From Planctomycetaceae bacterium (GTDB lineage Bacteria; Planctomycetota; Planctomycetia; Pirellulales; Pirellulaceae), in NCBI GenBank assembly GCA_020638995.1, contig JACKHM010000002.1, forward strand, positions 496,001 through 560,000: 64,000 nt of DNA. The letters are read 5' to 3'. Every line of letters starts with the position of its first letter. Position 1 is the stretch's first letter. Under the pieces are notes generated by a model, which saw only the letters and a program-made list of their open reading frames with translations, was not told where the DNA came from and made no database searches. Of the stretch, positions 45,698 to 55,080 are shown piece after piece. The translations under genes and the position numbers were made by a program.

Positions 45698-46192
45698 TTA
45701 CCGTTCCTGCGAGTCCCCCGTCACATTCATCTGCGAGTCTGATATCAACGAATCTGGCCGACTCCAGTATTGCGTGGCCAGGACAACCAGTCCAGTTGCA
45801 GTGAACGCCGGACCTTCCAATGCTGTCCACCAAAGCGGCATTTCCGAAGCCCAATCGATTGCAAACATTACGACTCCGTGAGCTACCGCAAGTCGAGCGA
45901 AGAAGCGAATCAGGGGCCAGTATCGCTGTGGGTCGCGCGACATGTACAGCACCAGCAGGCCATGCAACGCATAGAGGGCTGAAGCAGATCTCGCGAGATA
46001 GTTGGCGATCGGTTCGTCAGGAAACTCGCCTAGCCCACACCAGCGATGTCCCCATTCGATCCATGCGGTCGGCATCACGACCGCGACGAACGCCAACATG
46101 TCGAGTCCGCCCAGGCACCGCAGCGCAACCACCAACAGTAAAGCGGGCATTCCCGTGGAGGAAGAGCCTGGCAGCTCGTCGCCTTCAGCCAT
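45698..46192 (-). CDS. Small multi-pass membrane protein, function unknown
   Basis: The 164-residue protein has about four hydrophobic segments, near 17-41, 66-84, 97-112 and 123-141, with charged short tails. I do not recognise a named family and see no catalytic motif. It lies between an HtrA-type protease gene (10 bases away) and an M48 peptidase gene (4 bases away), all leftward, so it is probably co-transcribed with them. A role as membrane partner of either protease is possible but unsupported. Confidence 0.7.
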   Translation of the reverse strand: MAEGDELPGSSSTGMPALLLVVALRCLGGLDMLAFVAVVMPTAWIEWGHRWCGLGEFPDEPIANYLARSASALYALHGLLVLYMSRDPQRYWPLIRFFARLAVAHGVVMFAIDWASEMPLWWTALEGPAFTATGLVVLATQYWSRPDSLISDSQMNVTGDSQER

Positions 46193-46202
46193 GCGAGCGT
46201 TC

Positions 46203-48434
46203 TCACTTTAGTCGTTCTAAGAGCGCAGAACGCATTCCGTGAATCCGGTCGAGATCAATGCCAGGGGGGGCATGTTCCAACAGCCAGTCGAGATCGGCGA
46301 TGGCGGCAGCATACCGGTTTCCGAATGCTCGCAGCCCAGCTCGCTGTTGCCGATATTCGCCCGATTCCGGATCGATTGCGACAAGGGCTTCAAGATAACG
46401 CAACAGCGCTTCGCCGTCAGTTTTGGCTTCCGCCAACCCGCCCAGGTTGCGAATCATTCGAATGAGTATCTCACGCTTTGGAGTCGCCTCAAGATCCGCC
46501 TCTCTCAAGTCACGATCCGCATGTAACCGCACCAACACGACGGCATCTTCGCGTGACAGGAACTGACCGCGTTCAAAAACATCGACCAATTGCGGTTCGC
46601 CACTGGAAGGGATGTGTTTGACGACAAAGTGTCCTGGAAGCCCGACGCCGCGAATATCAAGTCCGACTCGCCGGCCAAGTTCCATATATAGGACGGATAA
46701 CGTGACGGGAATCCCCTCACGGTCGTCGATCACGCGATTCATATAGCTGTTCGCGCGATGATAATACTCGTCGCTGCGGCTGCCGTGGAAACCATTTTCG
46801 ACGAAGAAATAGTCATTCAGTTTTGCGAGCTTTACACTTTCAGCTGCATCTTCTGCAAAGGATTGTTTCAACTCCAAGGCCATTTGATCGACTTGTGCCA
46901 GGTATGCCTCGACTTCGATATCGGGTTCGTCCAACTCGGCGAGCAGCAAGGCCGCACGAAGCAGATCAAACTCGCCGTCATCACTCCGAACTAGTTCAGC
47001 CAAACGCTTGGTTACGCCTTGAACGCGCACGTCCTGCGCGGTCTTGCGAAGCTCTTCGGCTCGTCGGACTAACTCGTCGGCGCGGCGCCGTAGTAGCGCT
47101 GCCGACGCCTCTGCCTTCTCGGTAAGTGGTTCAATGTCATGGGGACGCAGTGTGGGAAGGTTCGGCAAATCATCGATCAATGTAGTAAACCGAGCCAATT
47201 CGGCACCGTCGAGCTGTACACCGGGAAGTTCATCAGCAAAACGAAATTGCTTGAATTCCGCTTCGGTTTGGCGAAACTTCGCCAAACCGATCTTTCCCGA
47301 TGTGTAAGTTTGATCTCGCGACTCCATGACCAGCTGTTCGTTGACAAAGCACTGCAATCTGTCCGCTTCGATACGGACTTTCAAGTGATTCCATTCACCG
47401 GGACGATAGTGAGGTGTATCGACATCTTCCAGAATTTGCCAAGTAAATACCGTAGGGCCGTTGAAGCAAGTGAGACGCAGCTTGCCATTCGTTGGGTAGA
47501 AACCGTAATGCTTATCTCCGCCGTCTGAGTGGAAGATCAGCCCCGCTGCGCCTGCTTCATCGTCGAGCTTGACGTGGACTCCCAACTCGAAGGGAACCTC
47601 TGGGACATCGGCAGTTGAAATGCACAGCGAGCGTCCTCCGAAGCCCGTTCCTTGTCCCGTCACATAAATCTTCCCGGCTCGCTGTCGCCAACGTGCTCCG
47701 AGCAAGGGTGTCCATTGATGTTCGTCGATGGCACCGATCGTCGCCCAACGCGACAACGAAATGGGGTTCGGTTCTTCGAGCAAAAGTTGAAGATGCTTGG
47801 CGTCAACCGCGAAGCCGACATTGTCTTCGCGTAATGACTTCATGTTGGCGATCCCATGTACGCGACCTTGCATATCAACAACCGGTCCCCCGCTGTTCCC
47901 TTGCTCGATCGGAATTGCCAGCTGTATCATCTCCTGCCCTTCGACTTCTCGAACGGCTGAAACAATCCCGCTGACGACGCTGTGCTTCAACCCCAGTGGA
48001 TTGCCCATCATAACGATCGGCTGTCCCTGTGTGAGCGAACTCGCGTCACTCAATTCCAATGCTTGAAGCTGTTTGCCCATCGGCTTTACTTTTACGATCG
48101 CGAGATCACGATGCCGATCCGAAGCATGGACCGACTCGACTTCAAGAGTGGCTCCGTCGGACAACTCCACAGTAAACTCGCGACCTTCGCCGATGACATG
48201 CAAATTGGTGGCGATTAGTCCGTCGGCCGAGACCACGAATCCAGTTCCCAAACCGTATGCCCCGCCTTCACGACCCGTGGTGGAGATGGTTGCCAGAGAA
48301 GGACGCACACGTTGGACGATTTCTTCGATCGATAAAGGTGAACTTGCGGCATCATCCGGTTTAACAGTCTCCGCGCTGAGGCCAACGGTTGCACACGCAG
48401 TGGCGACAATGATCTGAAAGACGTAGCGAACCAT
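46203..48434 (-). CDS. HtrA-type serine protease fused to LamG-like and SirB1-like domains
   Basis: The ATG at 48434 follows GGAG by 8 bases and begins a signal (FQIIVATACATVGLSA); a longer frame reaches 48503. The protein has 743 residues. Residues about 35-225 are a trypsin-like protease with His79 (NLHVIG), Asp110 (RDLAIV) and Ser181 (GNSGGP). Residues about 240-400 are a concanavalin-like domain (WNHLKVRIE, FVNEQLVMES). Residues about 500-660 match SirB1/transglutaminase-like core-2 proteins (REGIPVTLSVLYMELGRRVGLDI, VGLPGHFVVKH), followed by TPR-like helices. No PDZ domain is seen, unlike DegP. The combination is unusual. It heads the leftward cluster and probably acts in the periplasm on misfolded or surface proteins. 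Confidence 0.85.
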   Translation of the reverse strand: MVRYVFQIIVATACATVGLSAETVKPDDAASSPLSIEEIVQRVRPSLATISTTGREGGAYGLGTGFVVSADGLIATNLHVIGEGREFTVELSDGATLEVESVHASDRHRDLAIVKVKPMGKQLQALELSDASSLTQGQPIVMMGNPLGLKHSVVSGIVSAVREVEGQEMIQLAIPIEQGNSGGPVVDMQGRVHGIANMKSLREDNVGFAVDAKHLQLLLEEPNPISLSRWATIGAIDEHQWTPLLGARWRQRAGKIYVTGQGTGFGGRSLCISTADVPEVPFELGVHVKLDDEAGAAGLIFHSDGGDKHYGFYPTNGKLRLTCFNGPTVFTWQILEDVDTPHYRPGEWNHLKVRIEADRLQCFVNEQLVMESRDQTYTSGKIGLAKFRQTEAEFKQFRFADELPGVQLDGAELARFTTLIDDLPNLPTLRPHDIEPLTEKAEASAALLRRRADELVRRAEELRKTAQDVRVQGVTKRLAELVRSDDGEFDLLRAALLLAELDEPDIEVEAYLAQVDQMALELKQSFAEDAAESVKLAKLNDYFFVENGFHGSRSDEYYHRANSYMNRVIDDREGIPVTLSVLYMELGRRVGLDIRGVGLPGHFVVKHIPSSGEPQLVDVFERGQFLSREDAVVLVRLHADRDLREADLEATPKREILIRMIRNLGGLAEAKTDGEALLRYLEALVAIDPESGEYRQQRAGLRAFGNRYAAAIADLDWLLEHAPPGIDLDRIHGMRSALLERLK

Positions 48435-48599
48435 AAGGAGCTCCGGTTGAGGGCGATCGATGATGGTCCGATCATTGTAACGCCGAATAGGTCTCTTAAC
48501 CAATCGACCGAGTATTCCAAGTCCCGTATTCGACTCTGCGTCGATCGCCTATCATCATTTCGTAAGAGCTGCTGTCTTGGAACACATTAGTGCCACCGA

Positions 48600-49502
48600 A
48601 TGCTGTTGCGCTCGGTGCATAACTTCAATGCGAAAGCTGTCGTGGCGTCGAATAGCGAACAACCTCAGTATGTGCGAGTCCTGTTGACCTTTGCCAGGAA
48701 CAGTCTGATTCGCGACATGACGTTTCGCGCGAACTTCATTATCGAGTGTATCGCCTCGTTGTCGTGGACGATGATGAATCTGGGCTTTTACTTGCTGATT
48801 TTCGCCCAGATCGATCAACGCCGGATTGCAGACTGGCATCAGTACGAATTCTTCGCGTTCATCGCCACGACGTGGATCGTGAACAGCGTCGTGCAAGCGT
48901 TCTTTATGCCCAACGCCCAAGAGTTCAGTGAGCTGATTCGGACTGGCAACCTGGACTTCGCGCTGCTGAAACCGATCGACACGCAATTTCTTATCTCCCT
49001 GCAAAAAATGGATTGGTCGTCGTTGTCCAATTTTGTGGCAGGCGGCGTGTTGCTGCTGGTAAGCATGTGGCGACTTGCCGGCGACCCATCGAATCCACTC
49101 ATCGTCACTCCGATCCTCGTAGCGATGTACGTGTTCTATCTGATCTGTGGTGTCGCAATTATGTACAGCTTGATGGTTTCCCTCGCAGCAACCAGCATTT
49201 GGTTGGGTCGCAACCAGACGTTGTACGACTTCTGGTTTTATATCACGAACTTCTCAAGATATCCGATGGAGATCTACAACGGACGGTTTGGGGCTCCACT
49301 GCAGTGGTTTTTCACCTTCATCATTCCTGTGCTGATCGTCGTGAACGTCCCAGCGAGGATTGTTGCGCAACCATTACGGCCCGAGACGAGCGTTGGGACT
49401 TGGCTGGCCTTGTTTGCAATTGCCGCAACGACCGGTTGCTTGCTTGGCTCGCGCTGGATCTTCACGCGGGCGTTGCTCAGCTATCGAAGCGCAAGCAGCT
49501 GA
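48600..49502 (+). CDS. ABC-2 family transporter permease
   Basis: The 300-residue protein has about six membrane segments and the pattern of the ABC-2 type permease group (COG3694-like): NSLIRDMTFRANFIIE, ELIRTGNLDFALLKPID, then YDFWFYITNFSRYPMEIY and FIIPVLIVVNVPA. Such permeases work with an ATPase and usually a second permease, commonly encoded beside them, to export lipids, polysaccharides or drugs. No ATPase gene is adjacent: upstream is a divergent protease gene and downstream a convergent gene. Partner genes must be elsewhere. The substrate is unknown. Confidence 0.83.
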   Translation: MLLRSVHNFNAKAVVASNSEQPQYVRVLLTFARNSLIRDMTFRANFIIECIASLSWTMMNLGFYLLIFAQIDQRRIADWHQYEFFAFIATTWIVNSVVQAFFMPNAQEFSELIRTGNLDFALLKPIDTQFLISLQKMDWSSLSNFVAGGVLLLVSMWRLAGDPSNPLIVTPILVAMYVFYLICGVAIMYSLMVSLAATSIWLGRNQTLYDFWFYITNFSRYPMEIYNGRFGAPLQWFFTFIIPVLIVVNVPARIVAQPLRPETSVGTWLALFAIAATTGCLLGSRWIFTRALLSYRSASS

Positions 49503-49522
49503 CACGAGCCGGCTCCAAGACG

Positions 49523-50773
49523 CTATCGACGATGCCGTTCCATATCGACAATGCGATCTGCCGTCAGATGCGGTTTGTTGAGGAACTCTGCACGGCTTCG
49601 TTGGCCGAAGATACCGACTTCCTTGCGAAGGTATCGGTGTAGATTCAATCCAGGTGCTGGCGAGACGAAGGTCAGAATTTGTCCCTTCTGATCGAGCAAA
49701 GCGTAGGGAGGGGAGGCTGGTCGGCTGGAATGGACCGGAAGTAACCAACCACGGCCATCAAAGCGCGGATCGAAGTCAGACGGGTCAGTTGGAGAAATGG
49801 CGCTTCGCGTTTCACTTAGTTCCGCTGAACGGGCGTCGGACTCCGGGGCGACGATCCCAGCGTAACTAAGTTGGAGGCGCTCGAATTCCTTGATATTCTC
49901 GAGCATAAGACGAGCTTTGCCTCGTTGCAGTGTAGTGTCACTCTGTTCCAACAGCGATTCGGCATCTTGCCGCAACGCGGCGAGTTTCCATTGAGACGGT
50001 TCATTCGCAACAGTCTCGGACAAGCGTATGTCGAGGTTCTTCGCAAGCGAATCGAAATCGGCGATACCTTGCTCTCCGCTGCGGAGGTCGGCACGCGGAG
50101 CCAGTGAAGCGACACGGGCTGCCGGTGAATCCGTGGCTGCCTCGGAATTCGTGTCATCGCGCGAAACAAACCCATCGCGCGTAGGTGGAGAAACTTCCGA
50201 CACCTCGTCGGGAACTTGGAACTCGGCGAGTTGAATCTCGGATCGCGGGTTGGTTGACTTCTCCTGTTTTACAATCGGTTCGATTTCAAGTTCTTGGACC
50301 CAACGAAACTCGCCAGCTGGGGGCGCAATCTGGTAATAGTCCCGCGGCTCATCGCCTGCGAAGATCGACATCGACCGCCGCGCCATCAGTTGTACGGATT
50401 CTCCTGGCTCGAGCTTGACCTGCCATTTGTGATCTTGAACTCCATCGAGCTCGCTACCGACCCAAGCGACGACGTTGTTTCCCACGACCTTGGCGATATC
50501 AGGATCGTTCGTCATACGCAACTTATTCGCTTCAACCCAGTTGAAACTGCCGGCGGGCGGGCGAATTGCCAACCAGCCACCGCTTTTCCTTTCGTATACC
50601 TCGACTTCGTCGCCGAGTGCGACGCGCCCCGTGGCATAGAACTGTGAGCCGGGACCGCTGTACACCGACGCATCTTTTGTTCGCACGGCGACTTTGTAAG
50701 GGAACGATTCACTCGCGATCGCAGCTGCCGCGGCAAGAACAATCGTCAGACCAACCAAGGACTTGGCTTGCAT
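49523..50773 (-). CDS. Secreted SH3-domain protein with coiled C-terminal region
   Basis: The 416-residue protein starts with a signal (VGLTIVLAAAAAIAS). Two bacterial SH3-like domains follow: about 25-85 (ASVYSGPGSQFYATG, GGWLAIRPPAG, FNWV) and about 95-165 (YYQIAPPAGEFRWV). A charged, helix-prone middle (about 240-310) and a C-terminal small domain (PYALLDQKGQILTFVSPAPGL) complete it. Bacterial SH3 domains often bind wall or peptide ligands, so an envelope role is likely. The gene is convergent with the ABC permease, 20 bases apart, and lies about 190 bases from the methionine aminopeptidase gene. Confidence 0.75.
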   Translation of the reverse strand: MQAKSLVGLTIVLAAAAAIASESFPYKVAVRTKDASVYSGPGSQFYATGRVALGDEVEVYERKSGGWLAIRPPAGSFNWVEANKLRMTNDPDIAKVVGNNVVAWVGSELDGVQDHKWQVKLEPGESVQLMARRSMSIFAGDEPRDYYQIAPPAGEFRWVQELEIEPIVKQEKSTNPRSEIQLAEFQVPDEVSEVSPPTRDGFVSRDDTNSEAATDSPAARVASLAPRADLRSGEQGIADFDSLAKNLDIRLSETVANEPSQWKLAALRQDAESLLEQSDTTLQRGKARLMLENIKEFERLQLSYAGIVAPESDARSAELSETRSAISPTDPSDFDPRFDGRGWLLPVHSSRPASPPYALLDQKGQILTFVSPAPGLNLHRYLRKEVGIFGQRSRAEFLNKPHLTADRIVDMERHRR

Positions 50774-50973
50774 GAAGACTCACCGAATTCAAGACTTTTC
50801 GAGGGAGAAGAGAAACGTCTTCTAGGGAAAAGACCGCGGCGATTCAAGAGCAATTCACACGACTGGGTGGATTTGGGAGATTGCGGAGATCAGGAGGAGT
50901 TTCGTTTCCACTTGCCGAACTAGCGTCACCTGGAAAATGACATCCACGACTGCACGTTCCGAGAATCGTGTGG

Positions 50974-51783
50974 CTAGAACTGATGACCTTCTTGTGGGCC
51001 ATTTGCAGTAGGGGTAAGGACTTCCGGGCCTTCTTCTGTCATCATCACCGTATGTTCGAACTGCGCAGATAACTTGCCGTCACGAGTCCGTACCGTCCAA
51101 CCGTCATTCTTATCGGTTATGCCCTGCCGCACTCCGACATTAATCATGGGTTCAATCGTAAAGCAGGTACCGGGTGCCAAGCGATCCCGCCGCGATTGCC
51201 GAGTGGGATAATGGGGGATCGTCGGTTCCTGGTGGAAGTCCCGTCCCAAACCATGTCCCACGAATTCGCGAACGACACTAAATCCGCGCCCTTCAGCCTC
51301 GGTGCGGATCGCATGACCGATTGTGGCTACCGGGCAATTGGGCGTAATTGCGTTGATCGCGAGCCACAGGCAGTCGAACGCGCATTGCGTCACGGCGCGT
51401 GCCTCGTCCGAGACATCGCCAATCAAGAAGGTTTCAGAGGAATCGCCATGCCAGCCATCGACGACGCTCGTGACGTCGACATTCACGATATCACCGTCCT
51501 GCAGCACATAGTCGTTTGGTATGCCGTGACAAATCACGTCATTAATACTGGTACAGCAACTCTTGGGATACGGTCCCTTTTCGCCGGGGTAGTGCAGCGG
51601 AGCGGGCCGATGACCGTGTGAAATGGTATATTCATGGACGCGCTCGTCTAGTTCGCCGGTCGTCACACCCGCCTTCACGAACTCGCGGATATAATCCATC
51701 AGTTGAGCATTGAATTGGCCGGCTCGGCGCATAGCATCTCGTTCTGCCTTGGCCAGCCTGATTTTCGCCTTACTTTGCAACAT
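50974..51783 (-). CDS. map: Methionine aminopeptidase, type I
   Basis: ATG 51783 is preceded by AGAGGGGATTG, a good ribosome site; the frame continues to 51921 but that extension is not family-like. The 269-residue protein has the full active site: His86 (ICHGIP), the metal ligands Asp103 (NVDVT), Asp114 (HGDSS), His177 (VGHGLG), Glu211 (FTIEP) and Glu243 (QFEHT). It removes initiator methionine from new proteins in the cytoplasm. It is divergent from leuS, with 258 bases between, which must hold promoters for both genes; I could not pick them out with confidence. Confidence 0.95.
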   Translation of the reverse strand: MLQSKAKIRLAKAERDAMRRAGQFNAQLMDYIREFVKAGVTTGELDERVHEYTISHGHRPAPLHYPGEKGPYPKSCCTSINDVICHGIPNDYVLQDGDIVNVDVTSVVDGWHGDSSETFLIGDVSDEARAVTQCAFDCLWLAINAITPNCPVATIGHAIRTEAEGRGFSVVREFVGHGLGRDFHQEPTIPHYPTRQSRRDRLAPGTCFTIEPMINVGVRQGITDKNDGWTVRTRDGKLSAQFEHTVMMTEEGPEVLTPTANGPQEGHQF

Positions 51784-52041
51784 CAATCCCCTCTTGGGCA
51801 GCACATTCGGTAAGCGGACTAGTGTAACAAGCGAGACCGCATTGCAACATGCCTTTCGCACCTCGCGCAAGCGTCGTTTAACGGCGTGACAGCTTCCGTC
51901 CCCGTTCGCGCGTTCCCGCAAACCCAGTAGAATTCCGAGTCTAATTCCCGATCGCTCTTGAGAAAGATGAGCAGTTCCGCGCTAACTGGTCGTTTCCATG
52001 CCTTGTCGCATCGGATGCCAAAGAAATCCCGAGTCTGAGCT

Positions 52042-54927
52042 ATGCCCCGCTATAACCCCGCCGAAATTGAACCGAAGTGGCAACACTACTGGGAGCAGAA
52101 CGAAACATTCAAAGCTCCTGAGATGCCTCAGGGCGAGAAGCTTTACGTGCTCGATATGTTTCCTTACCCAAGTGGGGAGGGCCTGCACGTCGGACACCCG
52201 GAGGGATATACGGCGACAGATATCACTTGCCGGTTCGAGCGGATGCGGGGCAAATCGGTCCTGCATCCCATGGGATTCGATGCATTTGGCCTGCCCGCTG
52301 AAGAGTATGCCATCAAGACGAACACGCCTCCTCGCGTCTCGACGGAGCAAAATATCGCGACGTTTACCCGCCAGCTAAAAATGCTCGGGTTTAGCTATGA
52401 CTGGAGCCGAGTGCTGGCGACAACAGACGTCGACTACTTCCGGTGGACGCAGTGGATTTTCACCGTCCTCTTCGATACTTGGTTCGATCACGATTTACAG
52501 AAGGGGCGGCCAATCAGCGAGTTGCCGATTCCGGAGGATGTTCGCGCCGAGGGCGAGCGGGCCATGCGTCTGTTCCAGGACGACCACCGCTTGGCATTTC
52601 AGTCCGATGCGCTCGTCAATTGGTGCCCCGCTCTTGCGACGGTATTGGCGAACGAAGAAGTCATCGACGGTAAAAGTGAACGAGGCCACCATCCGGTCGA
52701 GCGGCGGCCGTTACGGCAATGGATGCTTCGTATCACCGACTATGCGGGGCGACTGGAACAAGATCTTGAAGGCCTGGATTGGTCTGACAGCATCAAACGC
52801 ATGCAACGCGAATGGATCGGTCGGAGTACCGGCGCCGAAGTGGACTTCTTTATTGGCGCGAACAACCACAGCACTGGCTCCGCATGTGATGCCGCAGATT
52901 TCGACTGTTGGAAGGCCAACCGAGCCACCGCCGGCTTCCCTCGCAAGCCCGGCGAAGAAGTCCTGCGCATCTACACAACTCGCCCCGACACGTTGTTTGG
53001 TGCGACGTATATGGTCATCGCACCCGAGCATCCGTTCGTTGACCGCTTGACGATCGATAGCCAAAAGGAAGCTGTGAACTCCTATTGCGAGCAAGCAGCT
53101 GCCAAAAGCGACCTCGATCGAACAGAACTTGCGAAGGGCAAGACGGGAGTCTTCACGGGTTCGTTTGCAATTAACCCTGTCAACGGTGAACAGGTACCGA
53201 TTTGGATTGCCGACTATGTGCTGATCAGCTACGGCACCGGTGCCATCATGGCAGTGCCCGCGCACGATACTCGCGACTTCGAGTTCGCTCAACAATTTAG
53301 CATCCCTGTGATCGCGGTCGTTGACCCCGGTGAAGTCGAGCAAGTCGACCGAGCGGCGGTGTTAGCTGGCGAAGAATGCTGTACCGAGCAAGGCGTCGCG
53401 GTGAACTCGGGGCCTTATGACGGTTTGCCAACCGCCGAATTCAAGCGGAAAATCAGTGAGGACCTCGCAAGCCAGGGCACCGGCAGGCAGGCGACGAATT
53501 ACAAACTGCGTGACTGGTTGTTCAGCCGCCAGCGTTTTTGGGGCGAACCGTTTCCGATCCTGCACGAGTTGGATGATGAGGGGAATCCCACCGGTCTAAT
53601 TGAAGCCGTCGATCCCGCCGACTTGCCGGTCGACCTGCCGCACTTGGACGACTACCAACCTCATGGCAAACCCGAACCCCCGCTGGGAAAGTCACCCGAC
53701 GAGTGGCTGTATCCCATCATCAATGGCAAACGGTACAAGCGTGAAACGAACACAATGCCGCAATGGGCGGGATCGTGCTGGTACTACCTGCGGTTCATCG
53801 ATCCGAAGAACCAAACGGCGTTTGTTGACTCGGAAAGGGAAAGAGCTTGGATGCCCGTCGATTTATACATCGGAGGGGCAGAGCACGCGGTGCTGCACCT
53901 GTTGTATGCCCGCTTCTGGCACAAAGTGCTTTACGATCGTGGTTACGTAAGCACGTCGGAACCGTTCCAGCGATTGGTCAACCAGGGCATGATTCTTGGT
54001 GAGCCGCAGTATCACATTGCCCCGGAGGTGTTCGACGAGAATCAGGAGTTGCTGGCCGGTAGGGGCATCGAGACGTTGAAGGTCGAGGCGGAGGATAAAG
54101 TCAGTTACATCCTCAAGAACCGATGCGGTGACACGGTGTCCGACCTAACCGAAGACCAGACGGAGAAGCGGCAAGGGCAATTCTATCTTGCCGGTACCGA
54201 AGTCCCGCTGACAACGCGAGCAGACAAGATGTCAAAGAGTCGTGGAAACGTCGTCAATCCAGACGATATTGTCCGCCAGCATGGTGCTGACTCACTGCGG
54301 CTTTACGAAATGTTCATGGGTGCATTCGAAGCCACGAAGCCGTGGAGTATGAGTGGGGTCGAAGGCGTTAGCAAGTTCTTGAACCGATCCTGGCGGATGA
54401 TTGTCGACGAGAATGCGGAACGGCTCGCTTTGCACGCCGCAGTCCAGGATGTTGCGGCGACCGAGGAACAGCTTCGCGTGTTGCACAAGACGATCAAAGC
54501 CGTCACGCGCGACATCGAAACATTGGGCTTCAACACAGCAATTTCGCGCATGATGGAGTTCGTCAACTTCTTCACAAACCAATCTGTTCGCCCCAAATTG
54601 TTAATGGAGCAATTCGTCCTGCTGCTTTCCCCGTTTGCCCCGCACCTCGGCGAAGAGTTGTGGCAATTACTGGGGCACAACGAGACATTGTCGTACGAAA
54701 ATTGGCCCACACATGACGACGCTTACCTAGTCGAGTCGACCATCGAGATCCCCGTCCAAGTGTTGGGCAAACTTCGCGGCAAGGTGCAGGTCGCTCCGGA
54801 CATTTCCAAAGAAGATCTTGTCGCTGTGGCGAAAGCCGATGACAAGGTCCATCCATGGCTCGACGGCAAAACCATCATTAAAGAAATCGTCGTCCCGGGC
54901 CGGCTCGTGAATTTTGTCGTCAAATAG
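52042..54927 (+). CDS. leuS: Leucyl-tRNA synthetase
   Basis: The 961-residue class I synthetase begins PRYNPAEIEPKWQ. HVGHP (49-53) is the HIGH signature and KMSKS lies at 729-733. The inserted CP1 editing domain is present, with TTRPDTLFGATYMV (threonine-rich editing motif) and GTGAIMAVPAHD, whose aspartate is needed to clear misacylated tRNA. The C-terminal anticodon and tail regions end with KIIKEIVVPGRLVNFVVK-like sequence. It is longer than the E. coli enzyme (860 residues). It charges tRNA-Leu in the cytoplasm. The ribosome site upstream of ATG is weak. Confidence 0.97.
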   Translation: MPRYNPAEIEPKWQHYWEQNETFKAPEMPQGEKLYVLDMFPYPSGEGLHVGHPEGYTATDITCRFERMRGKSVLHPMGFDAFGLPAEEYAIKTNTPPRVSTEQNIATFTRQLKMLGFSYDWSRVLATTDVDYFRWTQWIFTVLFDTWFDHDLQKGRPISELPIPEDVRAEGERAMRLFQDDHRLAFQSDALVNWCPALATVLANEEVIDGKSERGHHPVERRPLRQWMLRITDYAGRLEQDLEGLDWSDSIKRMQREWIGRSTGAEVDFFIGANNHSTGSACDAADFDCWKANRATAGFPRKPGEEVLRIYTTRPDTLFGATYMVIAPEHPFVDRLTIDSQKEAVNSYCEQAAAKSDLDRTELAKGKTGVFTGSFAINPVNGEQVPIWIADYVLISYGTGAIMAVPAHDTRDFEFAQQFSIPVIAVVDPGEVEQVDRAAVLAGEECCTEQGVAVNSGPYDGLPTAEFKRKISEDLASQGTGRQATNYKLRDWLFSRQRFWGEPFPILHELDDEGNPTGLIEAVDPADLPVDLPHLDDYQPHGKPEPPLGKSPDEWLYPIINGKRYKRETNTMPQWAGSCWYYLRFIDPKNQTAFVDSERERAWMPVDLYIGGAEHAVLHLLYARFWHKVLYDRGYVSTSEPFQRLVNQGMILGEPQYHIAPEVFDENQELLAGRGIETLKVEAEDKVSYILKNRCGDTVSDLTEDQTEKRQGQFYLAGTEVPLTTRADKMSKSRGNVVNPDDIVRQHGADSLRLYEMFMGAFEATKPWSMSGVEGVSKFLNRSWRMIVDENAERLALHAAVQDVAATEEQLRVLHKTIKAVTRDIETLGFNTAISRMMEFVNFFTNQSVRPKLLMEQFVLLLSPFAPHLGEELWQLLGHNETLSYENWPTHDDAYLVESTIEIPVQVLGKLRGKVQVAPDISKEDLVAVAKADDKVHPWLDGKTIIKEIVVPGRLVNFVVK

Positions 54928-55080
54928 CTTTGAACGCGATTAGGAATGCGTTTTGGCGGCGCACTACGGCATCCCGATGGATGTGCCAACCTCAGAAGTT
55001 TCTATCAAAGACTCTAGATCACATCCCCATCTTGGAGTAGAACGACAGGAACTACGGTTGTCTTCGCGGAGAGTGATGCG

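Noticed and set aside
54933..54952. AACGC/GCGTT hairpin followed by four T after leuS
   Set aside because: A 5-bp stem with a 10-base loop is too weak to call a terminator.
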